From NCBI GenBank assembly GCA_005792545.1, contig SXRM01000185.1, forward strand, positions 1 through 46,612: a stretch of DNA of 46,612 bases, written 5' to 3'. The first letter of the stretch is position 1. Each line of letters opens with the position of its first letter. Made by a program: the position numbers and the translations under genes. Under the pieces are notes generated by a model. That model was not told where the DNA came from, searched no databases, and worked only from the letters and a program-made list of their open reading frames with translations. Below, one piece after another: positions 14,811 to 24,374 of this stretch. This DNA is from Pseudomonadota bacterium. Lineage in GTDB: Bacteria; Myxococcota_A; UBA9042.

Positions 14811-16490
14811 CTACTTGGATTTCTTGCCCTTGCCCTTTTTGGCAGGTTCCGGGGGGGCGGGCGCAGCTTCGGGCGCCGGAGCAGGCAGCACATCGACCGT
14901 CTTGGCCAGGGCTTCAAACAGCCCATTGGCACACAGGTCGGGTTTGGGCGGGATCTTCAGGTCTTCGAGCGCGGCAGCCACCAGTTCACCGCGGCGCTTG
15001 CCGCTCGGCAGGCCCTGGTCAAACTGCTCGCGCAGGTGGTCGGCGTAGCCGCTGCGCTTGCACAGCACCTGAGCGAGTTGGACCAGGCAAGCCTGGCCTT
15101 CGGGCTGCCCGACCAGGAAACCGGCGACTTCGTTGGACTCAAGCAGCATCGCCTTGGCCTCTAGACGCTTGCAGTCCGCCTTGCCATCGGCGCCACGCAA
15201 TTGCGCCGCGGCCCATCGCGCCAGAAACAAGTCGCCCAGGCTTTGATTGGCAAAGTGGGCCTGCCCAGGCAGCGCACCGCCCTTGAAGAGCGACGACTGC
15301 AGCAGCCGTTCGCACGAGCTGTGCTTGGCCGCGGCGTCGGTCAGTGTCGCGGCTGCCACGCAATCCTCGATGGTAATCGGCAGGTTGCGTTCGCCCTTGT
15401 CCGGATTCTTGCGCGCGACGATGCCGTCAACTGCGGCGATCGCGTCGTCGGGCGACATCGCCACGCCTTGCAGGTCCTTGAGCAGTTGGGCCTTGATGAA
15501 GTAGCGGTACACCTCGGCGCGGCTGTTCTCGAAGTTCTTGAAGTCCTGGCTGGCCGCATCGCTGGCCGCATTCTTGGCGAGCTTTTGCACCACCTGCAGA
15601 TCGCGGTAGGTTGCCATGTGCGGGTAGTGGCAGCGGTCGAACTGCGTGACTTTGCGGTCTAATCCATAGCGCTTGACGAATTCGTCCACTGCCTTGCGAT
15701 CCGCCGCGTCGGGCAGGTAGCGGCCAAGCGCCGCCATCGAGTCCTCGCAGGTCAGCTGCGGAATCTCCAGCCGCGCGTCGACAGTGGCGATGCCGTAGTT
15801 GCTGTTGAACACAGGTGGCCGCGTCATCACCAGTGCCCGCGAATTGGGACCAACGCGGGTCACAAGGTCGTCGATGTGGCGGGCCAGCGTGTCGCGCGCC
15901 AGCAGCGGCGTCTCGTCCAGCGAGTCCAGCACTGCAACCCACGGCGCATCGCCAAGCCGCTCCTTGATGACGGACTCGGCCTGCGCCGGGTCCTTGTTGC
16001 CCATCTTGGCGGCGATGACCACCGCGATGGGGTTGACGGTCAGTGTCGCGCCTTCGGACAGCGGCACCACGTCCAGGTTCAAGTCGAGTTGAAAGAAGGC
16101 GATCTTGCCGCACGACTGCGCGGTCAAGGACTCGGCCAGCGCGCTTTTGCCGGTACCGCCGCGCGCCAGGACCAACGCCGTGCGAACCCGCTGCTTGCCC
16201 GCTTCCACGGCCGTCGCCAGCGCCGTGGCCAGTTCTTCCTCTTTGAGGTAGGCGCGCAGATTGTTGGGTAATTCGCGGCCGGGCCACTGGTGCAGCACGA
16301 GCTCTACCGGCATGTACTTCTTGCCCGCGACATCGGCGGCGCGCTTGGCCTGCGACCGGTTGCACTGCGCGACGTAGTCGGCCCCAGGACCGGCCGGCGC
16401 GGGCGTGGACTTGACCTCGCCGCCACCGCAAGCGGCGCAAAGCGCAACTATCGCGGCCAGAAAAACACGACAAGGGAGGCGGTTGGGCAT
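14811..16490 (-). CDS. lipoprotein with NACHT-like P-loop NTPase domain
   Basis: 559 residues from ATG 16490. The N-terminus is a lipoprotein-type signal (R-V-F-L-A-A-I-V-A-L-C-A-A-C, Cys about 21) with a Pro/Gly linker. A P-loop NTPase core follows: Walker A G-G-T-G-K-S-A at 111-117, Walker B V-A-V-L-D-S-L-D-E at 185-193, and A-L-V-M-T-R-P-P (about 219-226), which matches the sensor segment of NACHT/STAND ATPases. A helical region, then a Pro/Ala tail ending in K-K-G-K-G-K-K-S-K, completes it. NACHT proteins normally work in the cytoplasm, where nucleotides are; a signal sequence on one is odd. Either the N-terminus is an uncleaved anchor with the rest cytoplasmic, or the fold works without ATP outside. 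Function unknown. It stands 25 bases upstream of the SRPBCC gene. Confidence 0.7.
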   Translation of the reverse strand: MPNRLPCRVFLAAIVALCAACGGGEVKSTPAPAGPGADYVAQCNRSQAKRAADVAGKKYMPVELVLHQWPGRELPNNLRAYLKEEELATALATAVEAGKQRVRTALVLARGGTGKSALAESLTAQSCGKIAFFQLDLNLDVVPLSEGATLTVNPIAVVIAAKMGNKDPAQAESVIKERLGDAPWVAVLDSLDETPLLARDTLARHIDDLVTRVGPNSRALVMTRPPVFNSNYGIATVDARLEIPQLTCEDSMAALGRYLPDAADRKAVDEFVKRYGLDRKVTQFDRCHYPHMATYRDLQVVQKLAKNAASDAASQDFKNFENSRAEVYRYFIKAQLLKDLQGVAMSPDDAIAAVDGIVARKNPDKGERNLPITIEDCVAAATLTDAAAKHSSCERLLQSSLFKGGALPGQAHFANQSLGDLFLARWAAAQLRGADGKADCKRLEAKAMLLESNEVAGFLVGQPEGQACLVQLAQVLCKRSGYADHLREQFDQGLPSGKRRGELVAAALEDLKIPPKPDLCANGLFEALAKTVDVLPAPAPEAAPAPPEPAKKGKGKKSK

Positions 16491-16917
16491 GCTGTGAACT
16501 CCGCGATTGGCGCCAGGCCGATCAGACGCGGCCGGGCCACTGGCAACTTTGCCACGGTTTTGTGATCGGCGCGACAGTCTTTGCTTGGTCGTTCGCGATC
16601 GGGTGCGGTTCCTAATATTGGGGGCGACCGGCTGGATGGTGCTCAGACACACCTCGCAAATACTGCCGGCGGCTGAAGCCGCGGCCTAGGGGCGCCAAGC
16701 CTTGCCTGCGCAAGGCTGAGTAACCAAACGCAAACTCTCAGCCCGGCGCAGGCCGGGCTTGGTATCCTAAGCCTGCGGCTTCAGCCGCCGGGTTCAACAC
16801 GAACGCCATGTAGTTACACGAGTTGTGCGCACCGGACGGTGGACCCCAATCCGTGGACCGCACCGTTCGCGATCGCCGCCAATTGTCCGGCCGGCCTCGC
16901 CCTGCTATCGTCGCCGC
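16491..16917. other. divergent intergenic region
   Basis: 427 bases between the divergently read NACHT-like lipoprotein gene and cysH, so promoters for both should lie here. About a third of it is the 145-bp structured repeat listed separately (16654-16798). I do not see a convincing protein-coding frame, tRNA, or clear -35/-10 or -24/-12 promoter. Confidence 0.6.
16654..16798 (+). repeat. 145-bp structured intergenic repeat, copy 1
   Basis: A 145-base element bounded by terminal inverted repeats GGCGGCTGAAGCCGC (left) and GCGGCTTCAGCCGCC (right). Inside are two hairpins: AGCCTTGC-CTGC-GCAAGGCT at 16698-16717 and AGCCCGGC-GCAG-GCCGGGCT at 16740-16759. The second copy (33616-33760) has the same length, same order of hairpins and similar ends but the opposite orientation; the stems are conserved while the spacers differ. 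This looks like a REP/BIME- or MITE-like mobile non-coding element. No coding capacity. Confidence 0.85.
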
Positions 16918-17682
16918 ATGACGCCAGCCCGCCTGCCGCGCGACCGGGCCAAATCACTGGTCGCATCCCTCACCGTCGAACTGGCCAGTGCCTCACCCAT
17001 GGCGGTCCTGACTGCCGCGCACCGCGAATTCGGCGCGCAGACCGCCATCTCGTTCTCCGGCGCCGAAGACGTGGCCTTGCTCGGCCTTGCGCGCGACGCA
17101 AACGTGCCACTGCGCGTGTTCTGCCTCGATACCGGGCGGCTACACCCCGAGACGTATCGCTTTCTGGAAGCGTGTCGCGGCCACTTCGGCATCGCCATCG
17201 AGGTGTTCTTTCCGGAACCGGCGGCGTTGCAGGCACTGGTGACGGCCAAGGGCTTGTTCTCCTTTATGCAGGATGGCCACAAAGAGTGCTGCGGCATCCG
17301 CAAGGTCGAGCCGCTGCGCCGCGCGCTGGCGACCGCACCGGCGTGGATTACCGGTCAGCGCCACGACCAGAGCCCCGACACCCGCGCCGACGTGCCGGTG
17401 GTGCAATTGGACGAGGTATTTGGCGGCAACGGCGATACGGCGCTGGTCAAGTTCAACCCCCTGGCCAACTGGTCGTCGGCCAAGGTCTGGAAGTACATCC
17501 GCGCCGCCGAGCTGCCCTACAACCCGCTGCACGAGCGCGGCTTTGTGTCGATCGGCTGTGAACCGTGCACCAGGCCAGTGCTGCCTGGCCAGCATGAGCG
17601 CGAAGGGCGCTGGTGGTGGGAAGAGGCGACGCGCAAAGAGTGCGGCCTGCACGCCAGCAACCTGGCGGATCGCACACCGTGA
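16918..17682 (+). CDS. cysH: adenylyl-sulfate (APS/PAPS) reductase
   Basis: 254 residues, ATG at 16918. Reduces activated sulfate to sulfite in assimilation. The N-terminal ATP-pyrophosphatase-like loop is [10 protein letters not shown], followed by [11 protein letters not shown]. The cysteine set K-E-C-C-G-I-R-K and G-C-E-P-C-T-R-P (the CC...CxxC pattern) marks the [4Fe-4S] class, generally APS-preferring. The C-terminal catalytic Cys lies in K-E-C-G-L-H. A complete protein of normal length. No other sulfate-assimilation gene is adjacent; the next gene starts on an overlapping GTGA. Confidence 0.93.
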   Translation: MTPARLPRDRAKSLVASLTVELASASPMAVLTAAHREFGAQTAISFSGAEDVALLGLARDANVPLRVFCLDTGRLHPETYRFLEACRGHFGIAIEVFFPEPAALQALVTAKGLFSFMQDGHKECCGIRKVEPLRRALATAPAWITGQRHDQSPDTRADVPVVQLDEVFGGNGDTALVKFNPLANWSSAKVWKYIRAAELPYNPLHERGFVSIGCEPCTRPVLPGQHEREGRWWWEEATRKECGLHASNLADRTP

Positions 17683-19127
17683 GCGCCTATCCAGCGAACC
17701 GCGAGGGTCTGGGCGCGATGCTGGCGGCGTCGGGCGTTTCGCTCGACGGTGCGCAGGTCGACAATCTCTGGCGCTATCACCAGCTGCTGCGCGAACGCAA
17801 CACCGACGCCGATCTGACGCGGCTGCACGCGTTTGCGACCATGGTGTCGCTGCATTACGCGGACTGTCTGCTCGCAGCGCAGAAGGTCTCGGATTTGCTA
17901 CCAGATCGCGTTCTGGACATCGGTACCGGCGCCGGTTTTCCGGGCATTCCGCTGCAGATCGCCCGGCCGGACCTGACCGTGGTGCTGTGCGAGATGCGGG
18001 CGCGGCGGGTGGCGTTCCTGCGCGAAGCGGTCGCAACTTGCGCGCTGCCGAGCGAAGTCGTGCACGAAACGCTGCACCACAGCACGGGTTTGGCCGCCGG
18101 CGGCATCATCACCCGCGCATTCGAGAAAGTCGGCGCGACTTTGCAGCGCGTGGCCCAGCTGGTGCCCGCGGGCGGCGTCGCCGTCTTTCTCAAAGGCCCC
18201 AATTGCCAGCCAGAGGTCGACGAAGCTGCGCTGACCCAGGTGCGCGGCTGGCGCTTGGAACGCGACGTCGCCTACGCCATCCCGATGACGACCCATCGGC
18301 GGCGGGTGCTCGCGTATCGACGGCTTGCCGATGCCAGCGACGTCGGTCAGCGCCGCGTCCGCGCGATCGAGTCGCCGGCCAACGCGGAGTTCAAGGTCTG
18401 GTTGGAATTGCTGACAGGGCGCGGCGTGCGCGATCACGGGTTCGCGCTGGTCGCCGGCGCCAAGCTGGTGCGCGAGGCCGTGACGGAACTTGGCCACCTT
18501 TGTACGGCGCTTTTGGTTCCGCGAGGCCTGGACCGCTTGCCAGACGATCTGCCCGCGGACCTGCCTGTCGTCGAATTGGCGCTATCGCTGCACAAACAGC
18601 TCGATGTGGCGGGCACGCGCGGTCCGATTGCAGTGGTGCGCGCGACGCAGCCGGCCGACTGGCCCGAGTTGCCGGAGGGCCCAATCCTCGCCGTTCCGTT
18701 CCAGGATCCGGAGAACGTCGGTGCGGTGCTGCGGTCGGCGGCGGCGCTGGGCGTGGGCGACGCGATGATGCTGCAAGAGGCCGCATCGCCTTATCACCCC
18801 AAAGCATTGCGCGCGGGGGGTCTGGCTGCGTGGCGGATGCGGCTGTGGCGAGGCGGCAAGCTCGCAGAATTTGCGGCGCGTGTCCCGGCCGATCGTCTCG
18901 TCACACTGTCGGCTGAAGGCACGCCGCTGCCGCAATTCCGCTTTCCGGATGGATTTGTGCTGCTGCCAGGGCTGGAAGGACCGGGCTTGCCAGCCGCGTT
19001 GCGCGCGAGTTCTGTGTCGGTGCCGATGTCGGAGGGGCATGAGTCGCTGAACGGCGCCACTGCGGCCGCACTGGCGCTGTACGAATGGGCGACGCGCGAT
19101 CAGGCTCGGCCCGGTGACCCGGCGTAG
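17679..19127 (+). CDS. fusion of 16S rRNA m7G methyltransferase RsmG and a SpoU/TrmH-family RNA 2'-O-methyltransferase
   Basis: 482 residues from a GTG start overlapping the cysH stop (GTGA). Residues about 1-215 are RsmG (GidB): the SAM-binding loop [15 protein letters not shown] near 77 and the opening N-x-x-x-L-x-x-Y-x-x-L-L helix. Residues about 230-482 are a SpoU-family enzyme with its substrate-binding start and the three knot motifs: [27 protein letters not shown], and [14 protein letters not shown]. Both catalytic parts look complete, with no frame interruption between them. The first should make m7G in 16S rRNA; the target of the second cannot be told. The fusion is not one I know as standard. 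Confidence 0.88.
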   Translation: MSAYPANREGLGAMLAASGVSLDGAQVDNLWRYHQLLRERNTDADLTRLHAFATMVSLHYADCLLAAQKVSDLLPDRVLDIGTGAGFPGIPLQIARPDLTVVLCEMRARRVAFLREAVATCALPSEVVHETLHHSTGLAAGGIITRAFEKVGATLQRVAQLVPAGGVAVFLKGPNCQPEVDEAALTQVRGWRLERDVAYAIPMTTHRRRVLAYRRLADASDVGQRRVRAIESPANAEFKVWLELLTGRGVRDHGFALVAGAKLVREAVTELGHLCTALLVPRGLDRLPDDLPADLPVVELALSLHKQLDVAGTRGPIAVVRATQPADWPELPEGPILAVPFQDPENVGAVLRSAAALGVGDAMMLQEAASPYHPKALRAGGLAAWRMRLWRGGKLAEFAARVPADRLVTLSAEGTPLPQFRFPDGFVLLPGLEGPGLPAALRASSVSVPMSEGHESLNGATAAALALYEWATRDQARPGDPA

Positions 19128-19217
19128 CGCGGGCCGCGGTCCAAGAATGCGCGCGAATTGCGGCGGTTGGCGGTGCAGATTCGACAGCACCGAACGCTGG
19201 CCGTAGCCTAGCTGTGC

Positions 19218-21104
19218 ATGGCCAAGCTGCTGACCATCGAGACCGGATTCAGTTGCAACAGCCGCTGCAACTACTGCACGCAGCTCGACTACCGGGCCAT
19301 CCCGCAGCCAGAGCGCCTCGACTTGCCGACCGCTGACCTGTTGGCGCGTATCCAGTGGGCGGCCGACAACGGCTACGACCAGATCGGGTTTTCGGGCGGC
19401 GAGCCGACCATCCGACCCGACTTCCTGGAGCTCGTCGCCCACGCCAAGTCATTGGATTTCGAGCGGATCGGCGTTACAACCAACGGCCGTATGTTTGCGT
19501 ATCCGCGGTTTGCACAGGCCGCGGTGGCGGCGGGCCTAGATGCCTGGACGTTTTCGCTGCATGGCCCCACGCCAGAGGTGCATGACCGCATCACGGCAAG
19601 TCCGGGTGCGCTGGAACAGGCGCTGGCAGGGTTGCGCAACATCGCGGCGGCGTGCGCGCACCACGGCGTGCGGCCGCATCTGATGAACAACCAGATCCTA
19701 TTGCCCGCCAACACCCACCACATCGTCGACATGGTCGAGCTGCTGGCGCCGGTCGGTGTGCGGCTGTTCATGGTCCAACCGTTCATTGCGCAGCGCAGCA
19801 ACGTCGCTGACCTCGGACGGTTTTTCGTGCCGTACAGCGACGTGGTCGACGCGGTCAGGCGGGCACTGCCAGCGCTGGAGCGCTACGGCGCGCGCGTCAA
19901 GCCCTACAACGTGCCCAACTGCCTGCTGTGGCCGCTCGGCCGTGAGCACGTGGAGTCGCAGTTCTATGGCATCACAGTCTATCGCGAGTTCGAACGCGAG
20001 ACTGCCGGTGAATTCAAGGCCTTTCGCGCCAAACAGTGGTACCGCATCGACGACTGCAAGACGTGCAGGGAGATGTGCCCCGGCTTTCGCATTGAGCAGT
20101 ACCCGCAGGCGCGCATGGTGCAAGACCTCGGCAGTGCCGCATCGGCCTTTGTGGCTCGCGACGACCACCGAAACGACGAAGGACCGCTCATCGTGCCCGG
20201 CACCGAACTGCTGGACCCTGCCTCGCTGCAAAGCGGTCTGGCGGAACTCGCGCGCCAGCACGGCCCCGTTGCCTGGATGACGGCGGCGATGGAGCGGACC
20301 GACCGGCAGCAGATGGCCCAGTTGGCCGTGGAGCTGACGGCCGCTGGGGCGCTGGCCGAACTGGTGCTGGTCGCGCAGCCGGCCGATCAACGCTTCCTGG
20401 CCCAGCGCGTGGTAGAAAAAGGCAGCTTTGATGCGCTGGCGCACCTGCTACGTCACCTCGCCACACAGCGCCAGGCGGGCCAGCCGTTGCCAGCTTTGCG
20501 ACTGCTGCTCAACGTCGGCGATGCGCTGCGGATTGGCGCCGAGCCCGAGCTGGCGGAACAGTGGCGTGCGCTGTTGGCAGCGCTGGACGACGCGCGCGGC
20601 GACGCACCGGCCGATTTGGTGCTGGCGATTCCCAACTATCCGCGCGGCAAGGTCCCGCCCGAAGTCGAGCGGCAGGCCGCTGAGCACGTTGCCTGGGCCG
20701 AGCAGTTGCGCAACCTGGCCGTGCAAGCGCGGCTGCGACCGCTTCTGATCACCCTGGAGGATCGCCGCGGCCTGGACCCGCCGCGTGCGCGCGCACTGGC
20801 GCTGGCCGAGCAGCAGTTCGCTACCGTGCTGCCGGTCGAGTCTTGGGCGCACCGGCTTTTCCGACCGCCGCTGGCCAGCGCGGAGATGGACTTCGTGTCG
20901 TGGATGCCACCGTGGCTGTTTGAGCGGTGGGACCTGAGCGAGGCTGCACTGCCCGACGGCGCCGTGCCACGGCCCTATGCCGATGCGCCGGACGAGGAAG
21001 CCTTTTCGGCGCTGCGCAAAGTCTCGGTGGCCAGTGCGTCGGCCCTGCGCATTGGTGCCGGCCGCTTTGGCGGAGCACGCCGACCCGCGACGCTGCCGAA
21101 GTGA
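19218..21104 (+). CDS. radical SAM protein, long form with C-terminal Cys cluster
   Basis: 628 residues, ATG at 19218, about 90 bases after the RNA methyltransferase. The radical SAM signature is C-N-S-R-C-N-Y-C (C13, C17, C20), followed by the S-A-M-binding G-G-E segment F-S-G-G-E-P-T near 58 and S-L-H-G-P near 115. A second Cys group, C-K-T-C-R-E-M-C (about 280), could ligate an auxiliary Fe-S cluster. The last 300 residues are a helix-rich extension without a motif I know. The core resembles enzymes that modify peptides or small metabolites, but no precursor peptide is evident nearby. It converges on the cytochrome lipoprotein gene with 9 bases between stops. Confidence 0.85.
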   Translation: MAKLLTIETGFSCNSRCNYCTQLDYRAIPQPERLDLPTADLLARIQWAADNGYDQIGFSGGEPTIRPDFLELVAHAKSLDFERIGVTTNGRMFAYPRFAQAAVAAGLDAWTFSLHGPTPEVHDRITASPGALEQALAGLRNIAAACAHHGVRPHLMNNQILLPANTHHIVDMVELLAPVGVRLFMVQPFIAQRSNVADLGRFFVPYSDVVDAVRRALPALERYGARVKPYNVPNCLLWPLGREHVESQFYGITVYREFERETAGEFKAFRAKQWYRIDDCKTCREMCPGFRIEQYPQARMVQDLGSAASAFVARDDHRNDEGPLIVPGTELLDPASLQSGLAELARQHGPVAWMTAAMERTDRQQMAQLAVELTAAGALAELVLVAQPADQRFLAQRVVEKGSFDALAHLLRHLATQRQAGQPLPALRLLLNVGDALRIGAEPELAEQWRALLAALDDARGDAPADLVLAIPNYPRGKVPPEVERQAAEHVAWAEQLRNLAVQARLRPLLITLEDRRGLDPPRARALALAEQQFATVLPVESWAHRLFRPPLASAEMDFVSWMPPWLFERWDLSEAALPDGAVPRPYADAPDEEAFSALRKVSVASASALRIGAGRFGGARRPATLPK

Positions 21105-21113
21105 ACCGGTCGA

Positions 21114-22046
21114 TCAGTTGCTGGGCGTAGCTGCCGCCGGTTCTTGTGTCGGCACTGGTGAGCGCGCCGCCGCGTGCAAGAAAGCGACGATGTCGCCGAT
21201 GATCTGGCGCCGGTTGGCGGCGTCGGTCGGCAGCTTGGGCCCATTTGCGCGCAGCCGCACCGTGGTCGGGTCATCCAAGTAGCGTTCCAAGAAACCTGGG
21301 CGCCAGATCTGCGTCACCGGCACCGGCCGCAACAACTCCGGTCCCGATCCGGCGCCGACTCCACCCAGTGTGTGGCAATGCGCGCAGTAATTCTGGTAAT
21401 GCCCGAAGCCAGCCCGGTCGCCGGGGGTGGCGTCCACAGGCAGCGCGAACACGACGACAGCCGGGGCCGGCGTGGCGACGATGTCCAGTGATACAATGCC
21501 GTGGACCCAGGTGTCCGGGTCAGTCATGCCGGGCATGATCCCGCTATCGATGCCTGTCTCCCACACCAGGTAGAGGGGCCCGAGCGGGACGGCGCGGCCG
21601 CTTTGCATGACGACGAAATCGGGCCGATCCGTGCGTTTCCAGACCAGCCACGACTTCCGCGCCAGGAGGCGCGCGGGCAAGATGTCCGCACTGCCGCCAT
21701 TTTGAAACCGCAAGCGGACGTGGTCGGCGCGGACCCAGTCCGGGCCGATCAGGGTATCGAGCAGCGCGGCAAGGTGGACGCCTTCGTACACGACCGGGTT
21801 GCCTTCCAGTGCGTCGTCGACGCGGGGCTGCTCGTCGCGCACTTTCTTGGACAGTTCGCCCAGCTTGATCGACAGCACCTGAACGCCATCGCGCAGCACC
21901 TTGAGCTTGTGGATGTCGGGCCCATTGTCGTCGGCGACGCCGGCATCCGCCTCCGCAGCCTGCGACCAGGGCATGGTCATCGGCAGCTTCTCGCAAGCGA
22001 GCGCAAGCGAAGTCAGTACAAAGATTCCAAGCGATCTCGCGCTCAT
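21114..22046 (-). CDS. lipoprotein: molybdopterin-oxidoreductase-like domain plus mono-haem cytochrome c
   Basis: 310 residues from ATG 22046 with a lipoprotein signal (L-T-S-L-A-L-A-C, Cys about 18). Residues about 45-210 resemble the sulfite-oxidase fold (Y-E-G-V-H-L-A-A-L-L-D-T-L, then R-x-R-F-x-N-G-G, and G-P-L-Y-L-V-W) but I see no cofactor-ligating Cys, so it may be a non-catalytic relative. The C-terminal domain is a class I cytochrome c with C-A-H-C-H-T-L-G-G and a later R-P-G-F-L-E-R-Y-L-D-D-P helix. It probably carries electrons at the outer face of a membrane. It is the last gene of a four-gene minus-strand unit, 17 bases after the UbiB-like gene. Confidence 0.78.
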   Translation of the reverse strand: MSARSLGIFVLTSLALACEKLPMTMPWSQAAEADAGVADDNGPDIHKLKVLRDGVQVLSIKLGELSKKVRDEQPRVDDALEGNPVVYEGVHLAALLDTLIGPDWVRADHVRLRFQNGGSADILPARLLARKSWLVWKRTDRPDFVVMQSGRAVPLGPLYLVWETGIDSGIMPGMTDPDTWVHGIVSLDIVATPAPAVVVFALPVDATPGDRAGFGHYQNYCAHCHTLGGVGAGSGPELLRPVPVTQIWRPGFLERYLDDPTTVRLRANGPKLPTDAANRRQIIGDIVAFLHAAARSPVPTQEPAAATPSN

Positions 22047-22062
22047 ACCCACCGCTTGCATG

Positions 22063-23433
22063 TCAAGACCACTCCGCAACGGGCAATTCCAGGCCCTGGC
22101 CCATCGCCGTCGAGCGATGGAGCCACGCCGTGTGGGCGGTAGCGATGAGCGTCTTGCGAAAGTTGCCTGAAGAGCGCAGCAAGCGCAGATCGCCGGCCGC
22201 GCCAGCTGCGCTGCGGTAGAACATCAAGCTCTCCTCTGGCGCCCGCACCTTGAGAACGATGAGCGGATGCTTGCGGGTCAGCGCCTGCACATCCGCCGAT
22301 ATGCGGCACTGGCCCCAGTCGTACCAGTCCGTCTGGAACGGCCGCTCGACAGTCGCCGTCAGTGGTAACAACCAGACGTCGGCCGCCGCCTTGTCCAACT
22401 GCATGTCAAACCCGGCCGACACCAGCGCCGCGTAGACATCGGGCACCTGGCGGCGGAATGCGGCGTCGAGCAGCCGCCAGTAGGCATGGGCAAACGGCAC
22501 ACTGAGCGACTTGGTCGCACCAAAGTCCAGCACGCCCAGCCGGCCATCGGGCAGCGCAATGTAGTTGCCGGGGTGTGGATCGGCGTGGATGACGCCCTGG
22601 CGCAAGAACGGACCCCAAGTCGCGGCGACCAGCTGGGCCCCCAGCCGGAATCGCACCTCTGCGGACGTCGCCTCGTCTTGCGCAGCAGCGAGCATGGTCG
22701 GCCCGCGCAGCCGCTCCATGGTCAGCATGCGCTGCGTGGACAGATCGCGCCGAAATTCCGGCACCACCAGATCGGGCCACGGCTTCAGCGCTTCGCGGTA
22801 GACCTCGGCCTGGTCGATTTCTTGCTGGTAGTCCAGTTCGCGCCGCAGCACGGCCGCAAGCTCTTCAAAATAGTGGCGACTTTCGAGCACACCGCCAGCG
22901 ATCGACAGCGTCCGGGCGATCGCACCCGCGTTGCGCAAATCCGACTCGATCGCTTTGTCGACGCCCGGGTATTGGAGCTTGACGACTACGTCGTCGCCGT
23001 CGCGGGTCGTCGCCGCGTGCACCTGGCCCATCGACGCCGCAGCCAGCGGCTCTCGCTCGAACGTGGCAAAGATGTCGTCTGGACTGCCTCCCAGTTCGCC
23101 GCGCACGACGGCCTGAACCTGGTCCCAATCCATGCGCTGCGGCGCCTGATTCAGCAGCCGGTGCAGAGCCTTGCGCGCCTCTTCGGGAAAGTTCTCCTGA
23201 TCGACCAGACTCACGAACTGGCCCACTTTGGTCGCCACGCCTTTCATCTCGCCGAGCACTTCCACCAGGCGCTCGGCAGTGGGCTTAAGCGACTCTGCAA
23301 ACGCGGCGTCGTCGCCGCCCAGCTTCTGCCGGGCGCGGGCAGCCAACATGTCGGCGGCAGTGCGAGCGCCGACCTTGGCAATCTTGGCCATGCGAGCCAG
23401 GCGTCCGCTGCGGACGTGATCGCCGTCGGTCAT
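22063..23433 (-). CDS. ABC1/UbiB-family atypical kinase-like protein
   Basis: 456 residues. The KxGQ motif typical of the family is present (K-V-G-Q-F near 69), followed by an Ala-rich loop A-A-A-S-M-G-Q-V-H-A-A, the Lys of V-V-K-L-Q-Y-P-G-V-D, the catalytic H-A-D-P-H-P-G-N, and L-D-F-G-A-T-K. Family members support quinone (ubiquinone) synthesis or lipid handling; the ATPase activity is known for UbiB/COQ8, but this one's partner is unknown. ATG at 23433 overlaps the stop of the preceding lipoprotein gene (ATGA), so the two are probably translationally coupled. Unlike canonical UbiB there are no clear C-terminal membrane helices. Confidence 0.9.
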   Translation of the reverse strand: MTDGDHVRSGRLARMAKIAKVGARTAADMLAARARQKLGGDDAAFAESLKPTAERLVEVLGEMKGVATKVGQFVSLVDQENFPEEARKALHRLLNQAPQRMDWDQVQAVVRGELGGSPDDIFATFEREPLAAASMGQVHAATTRDGDDVVVKLQYPGVDKAIESDLRNAGAIARTLSIAGGVLESRHYFEELAAVLRRELDYQQEIDQAEVYREALKPWPDLVVPEFRRDLSTQRMLTMERLRGPTMLAAAQDEATSAEVRFRLGAQLVAATWGPFLRQGVIHADPHPGNYIALPDGRLGVLDFGATKSLSVPFAHAYWRLLDAAFRRQVPDVYAALVSAGFDMQLDKAAADVWLLPLTATVERPFQTDWYDWGQCRISADVQALTRKHPLIVLKVRAPEESLMFYRSAAGAAGDLRLLRSSGNFRKTLIATAHTAWLHRSTAMGQGLELPVAEWS

Positions 23434-24374
23434 GGGGCCGTGCCGTCAGGGCAGTCGCCGTACTTGGGCAGCACCACTTCCTTGTGGGTGGTGGCGGGCA
23501 GCTTGCCGGCGGCCACCGTCACATCGACAGTACCGTCGCGCGGCGTGTCGGCGTCAAAGCTGGCGGTGACGGTCGCGTCGACGAGCGTGCCAGCCTTGGC
23601 CTTGGGCTGAGTCAGCGCGATCTGGTGGGTCTCGGTGTACTTGCCGACGTTGGCGTAGCAGGCGGCAAAGTTGCGATGCACGCCTTGCAACGAGACGGCA
23701 ATGGTCTTGCCATCGGCGGTCACGACGGTGCCGCTGCCCTCGAGGGTGACGCCGACGCCGTTGTCGTCGAGCTTGGGCGTTCCTATCCAGTTCCAGGTGT
23801 TGCCATCGACCTTGAAATCGGTCCAGGTCGTGGTGACTGATTTGTCGCTGCCAACGGCCAGCGACAGCGTGCCGGCTACCGCGTGACCGCGCACTTTGAC
23901 GGCGCTGAGCTTGACCGTAACCGTCGCCGTTGCGTCCTTGATGCTCACCGTGACGTCCACGAAGCCAGCCGCGGTGTGGCCGCCGACCTTGCAAGCATTC
24001 GCTGGCAGCGAGATCTCGACAGCCGGGGTGCCGGGCACGTGCTTGACACCGAGTCCTCCGCAGTTCGCTTTGGATTTCTGCGCGTGCGCCGCGATGGCGT
24101 CGGCGATGGCGCTCGGTGTCGCCGCGGGATCGATCGCGGTGGCATCGGCCAGCAGCTGTGCCGTCAGCATGCGCGTGTGGATCTGCGCCGTGGTCCAGCC
24201 GCCACGCCCGCCCAGCCCGACCGCAACCGCAGGACCATCAACGGCGTCCGCAGGTGTCGGCGCGGGTGGTGGCTCGGCGTCGCACGCCGCCGCCAGTACA
24301 GCGAGGCACGTGCCCGCGAGCGCACGCATGCGCTTGGCTGCCGTCCAAGTTCGGTTCTTTCGCGAATGGCTCAT
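23430..24374 (-). CDS. lipoprotein of unknown function
   Basis: 314 residues. The ATG at 24374 follows a GGAGG at 11 bases; another ATG 15 codons later (M-R-A-L-A-G) would give a shorter signal. The hydrophobic segment C-L-A-V-L-A-A-A-C-D ends in a lipobox Cys. The mature part is probably beta-rich, with alternating Val/Thr (V-D-V-T-V-S-I-K-D-A-T-A, T-V-K-L-S-A-V-K-V-R) and a few Cys. No domain recognised. It lies between the HxsB-like radical SAM gene (68 bases away) and the UbiB-like gene, so it could be a substrate or partner of one of them. Confidence 0.75.
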   Translation of the reverse strand: MSHSRKNRTWTAAKRMRALAGTCLAVLAAACDAEPPPAPTPADAVDGPAVAVGLGGRGGWTTAQIHTRMLTAQLLADATAIDPAATPSAIADAIAAHAQKSKANCGGLGVKHVPGTPAVEISLPANACKVGGHTAAGFVDVTVSIKDATATVTVKLSAVKVRGHAVAGTLSLAVGSDKSVTTTWTDFKVDGNTWNWIGTPKLDDNGVGVTLEGSGTVVTADGKTIAVSLQGVHRNFAACYANVGKYTETHQIALTQPKAKAGTLVDATVTASFDADTPRDGTVDVTVAAGKLPATTHKEVVLPKYGDCPDGTAP

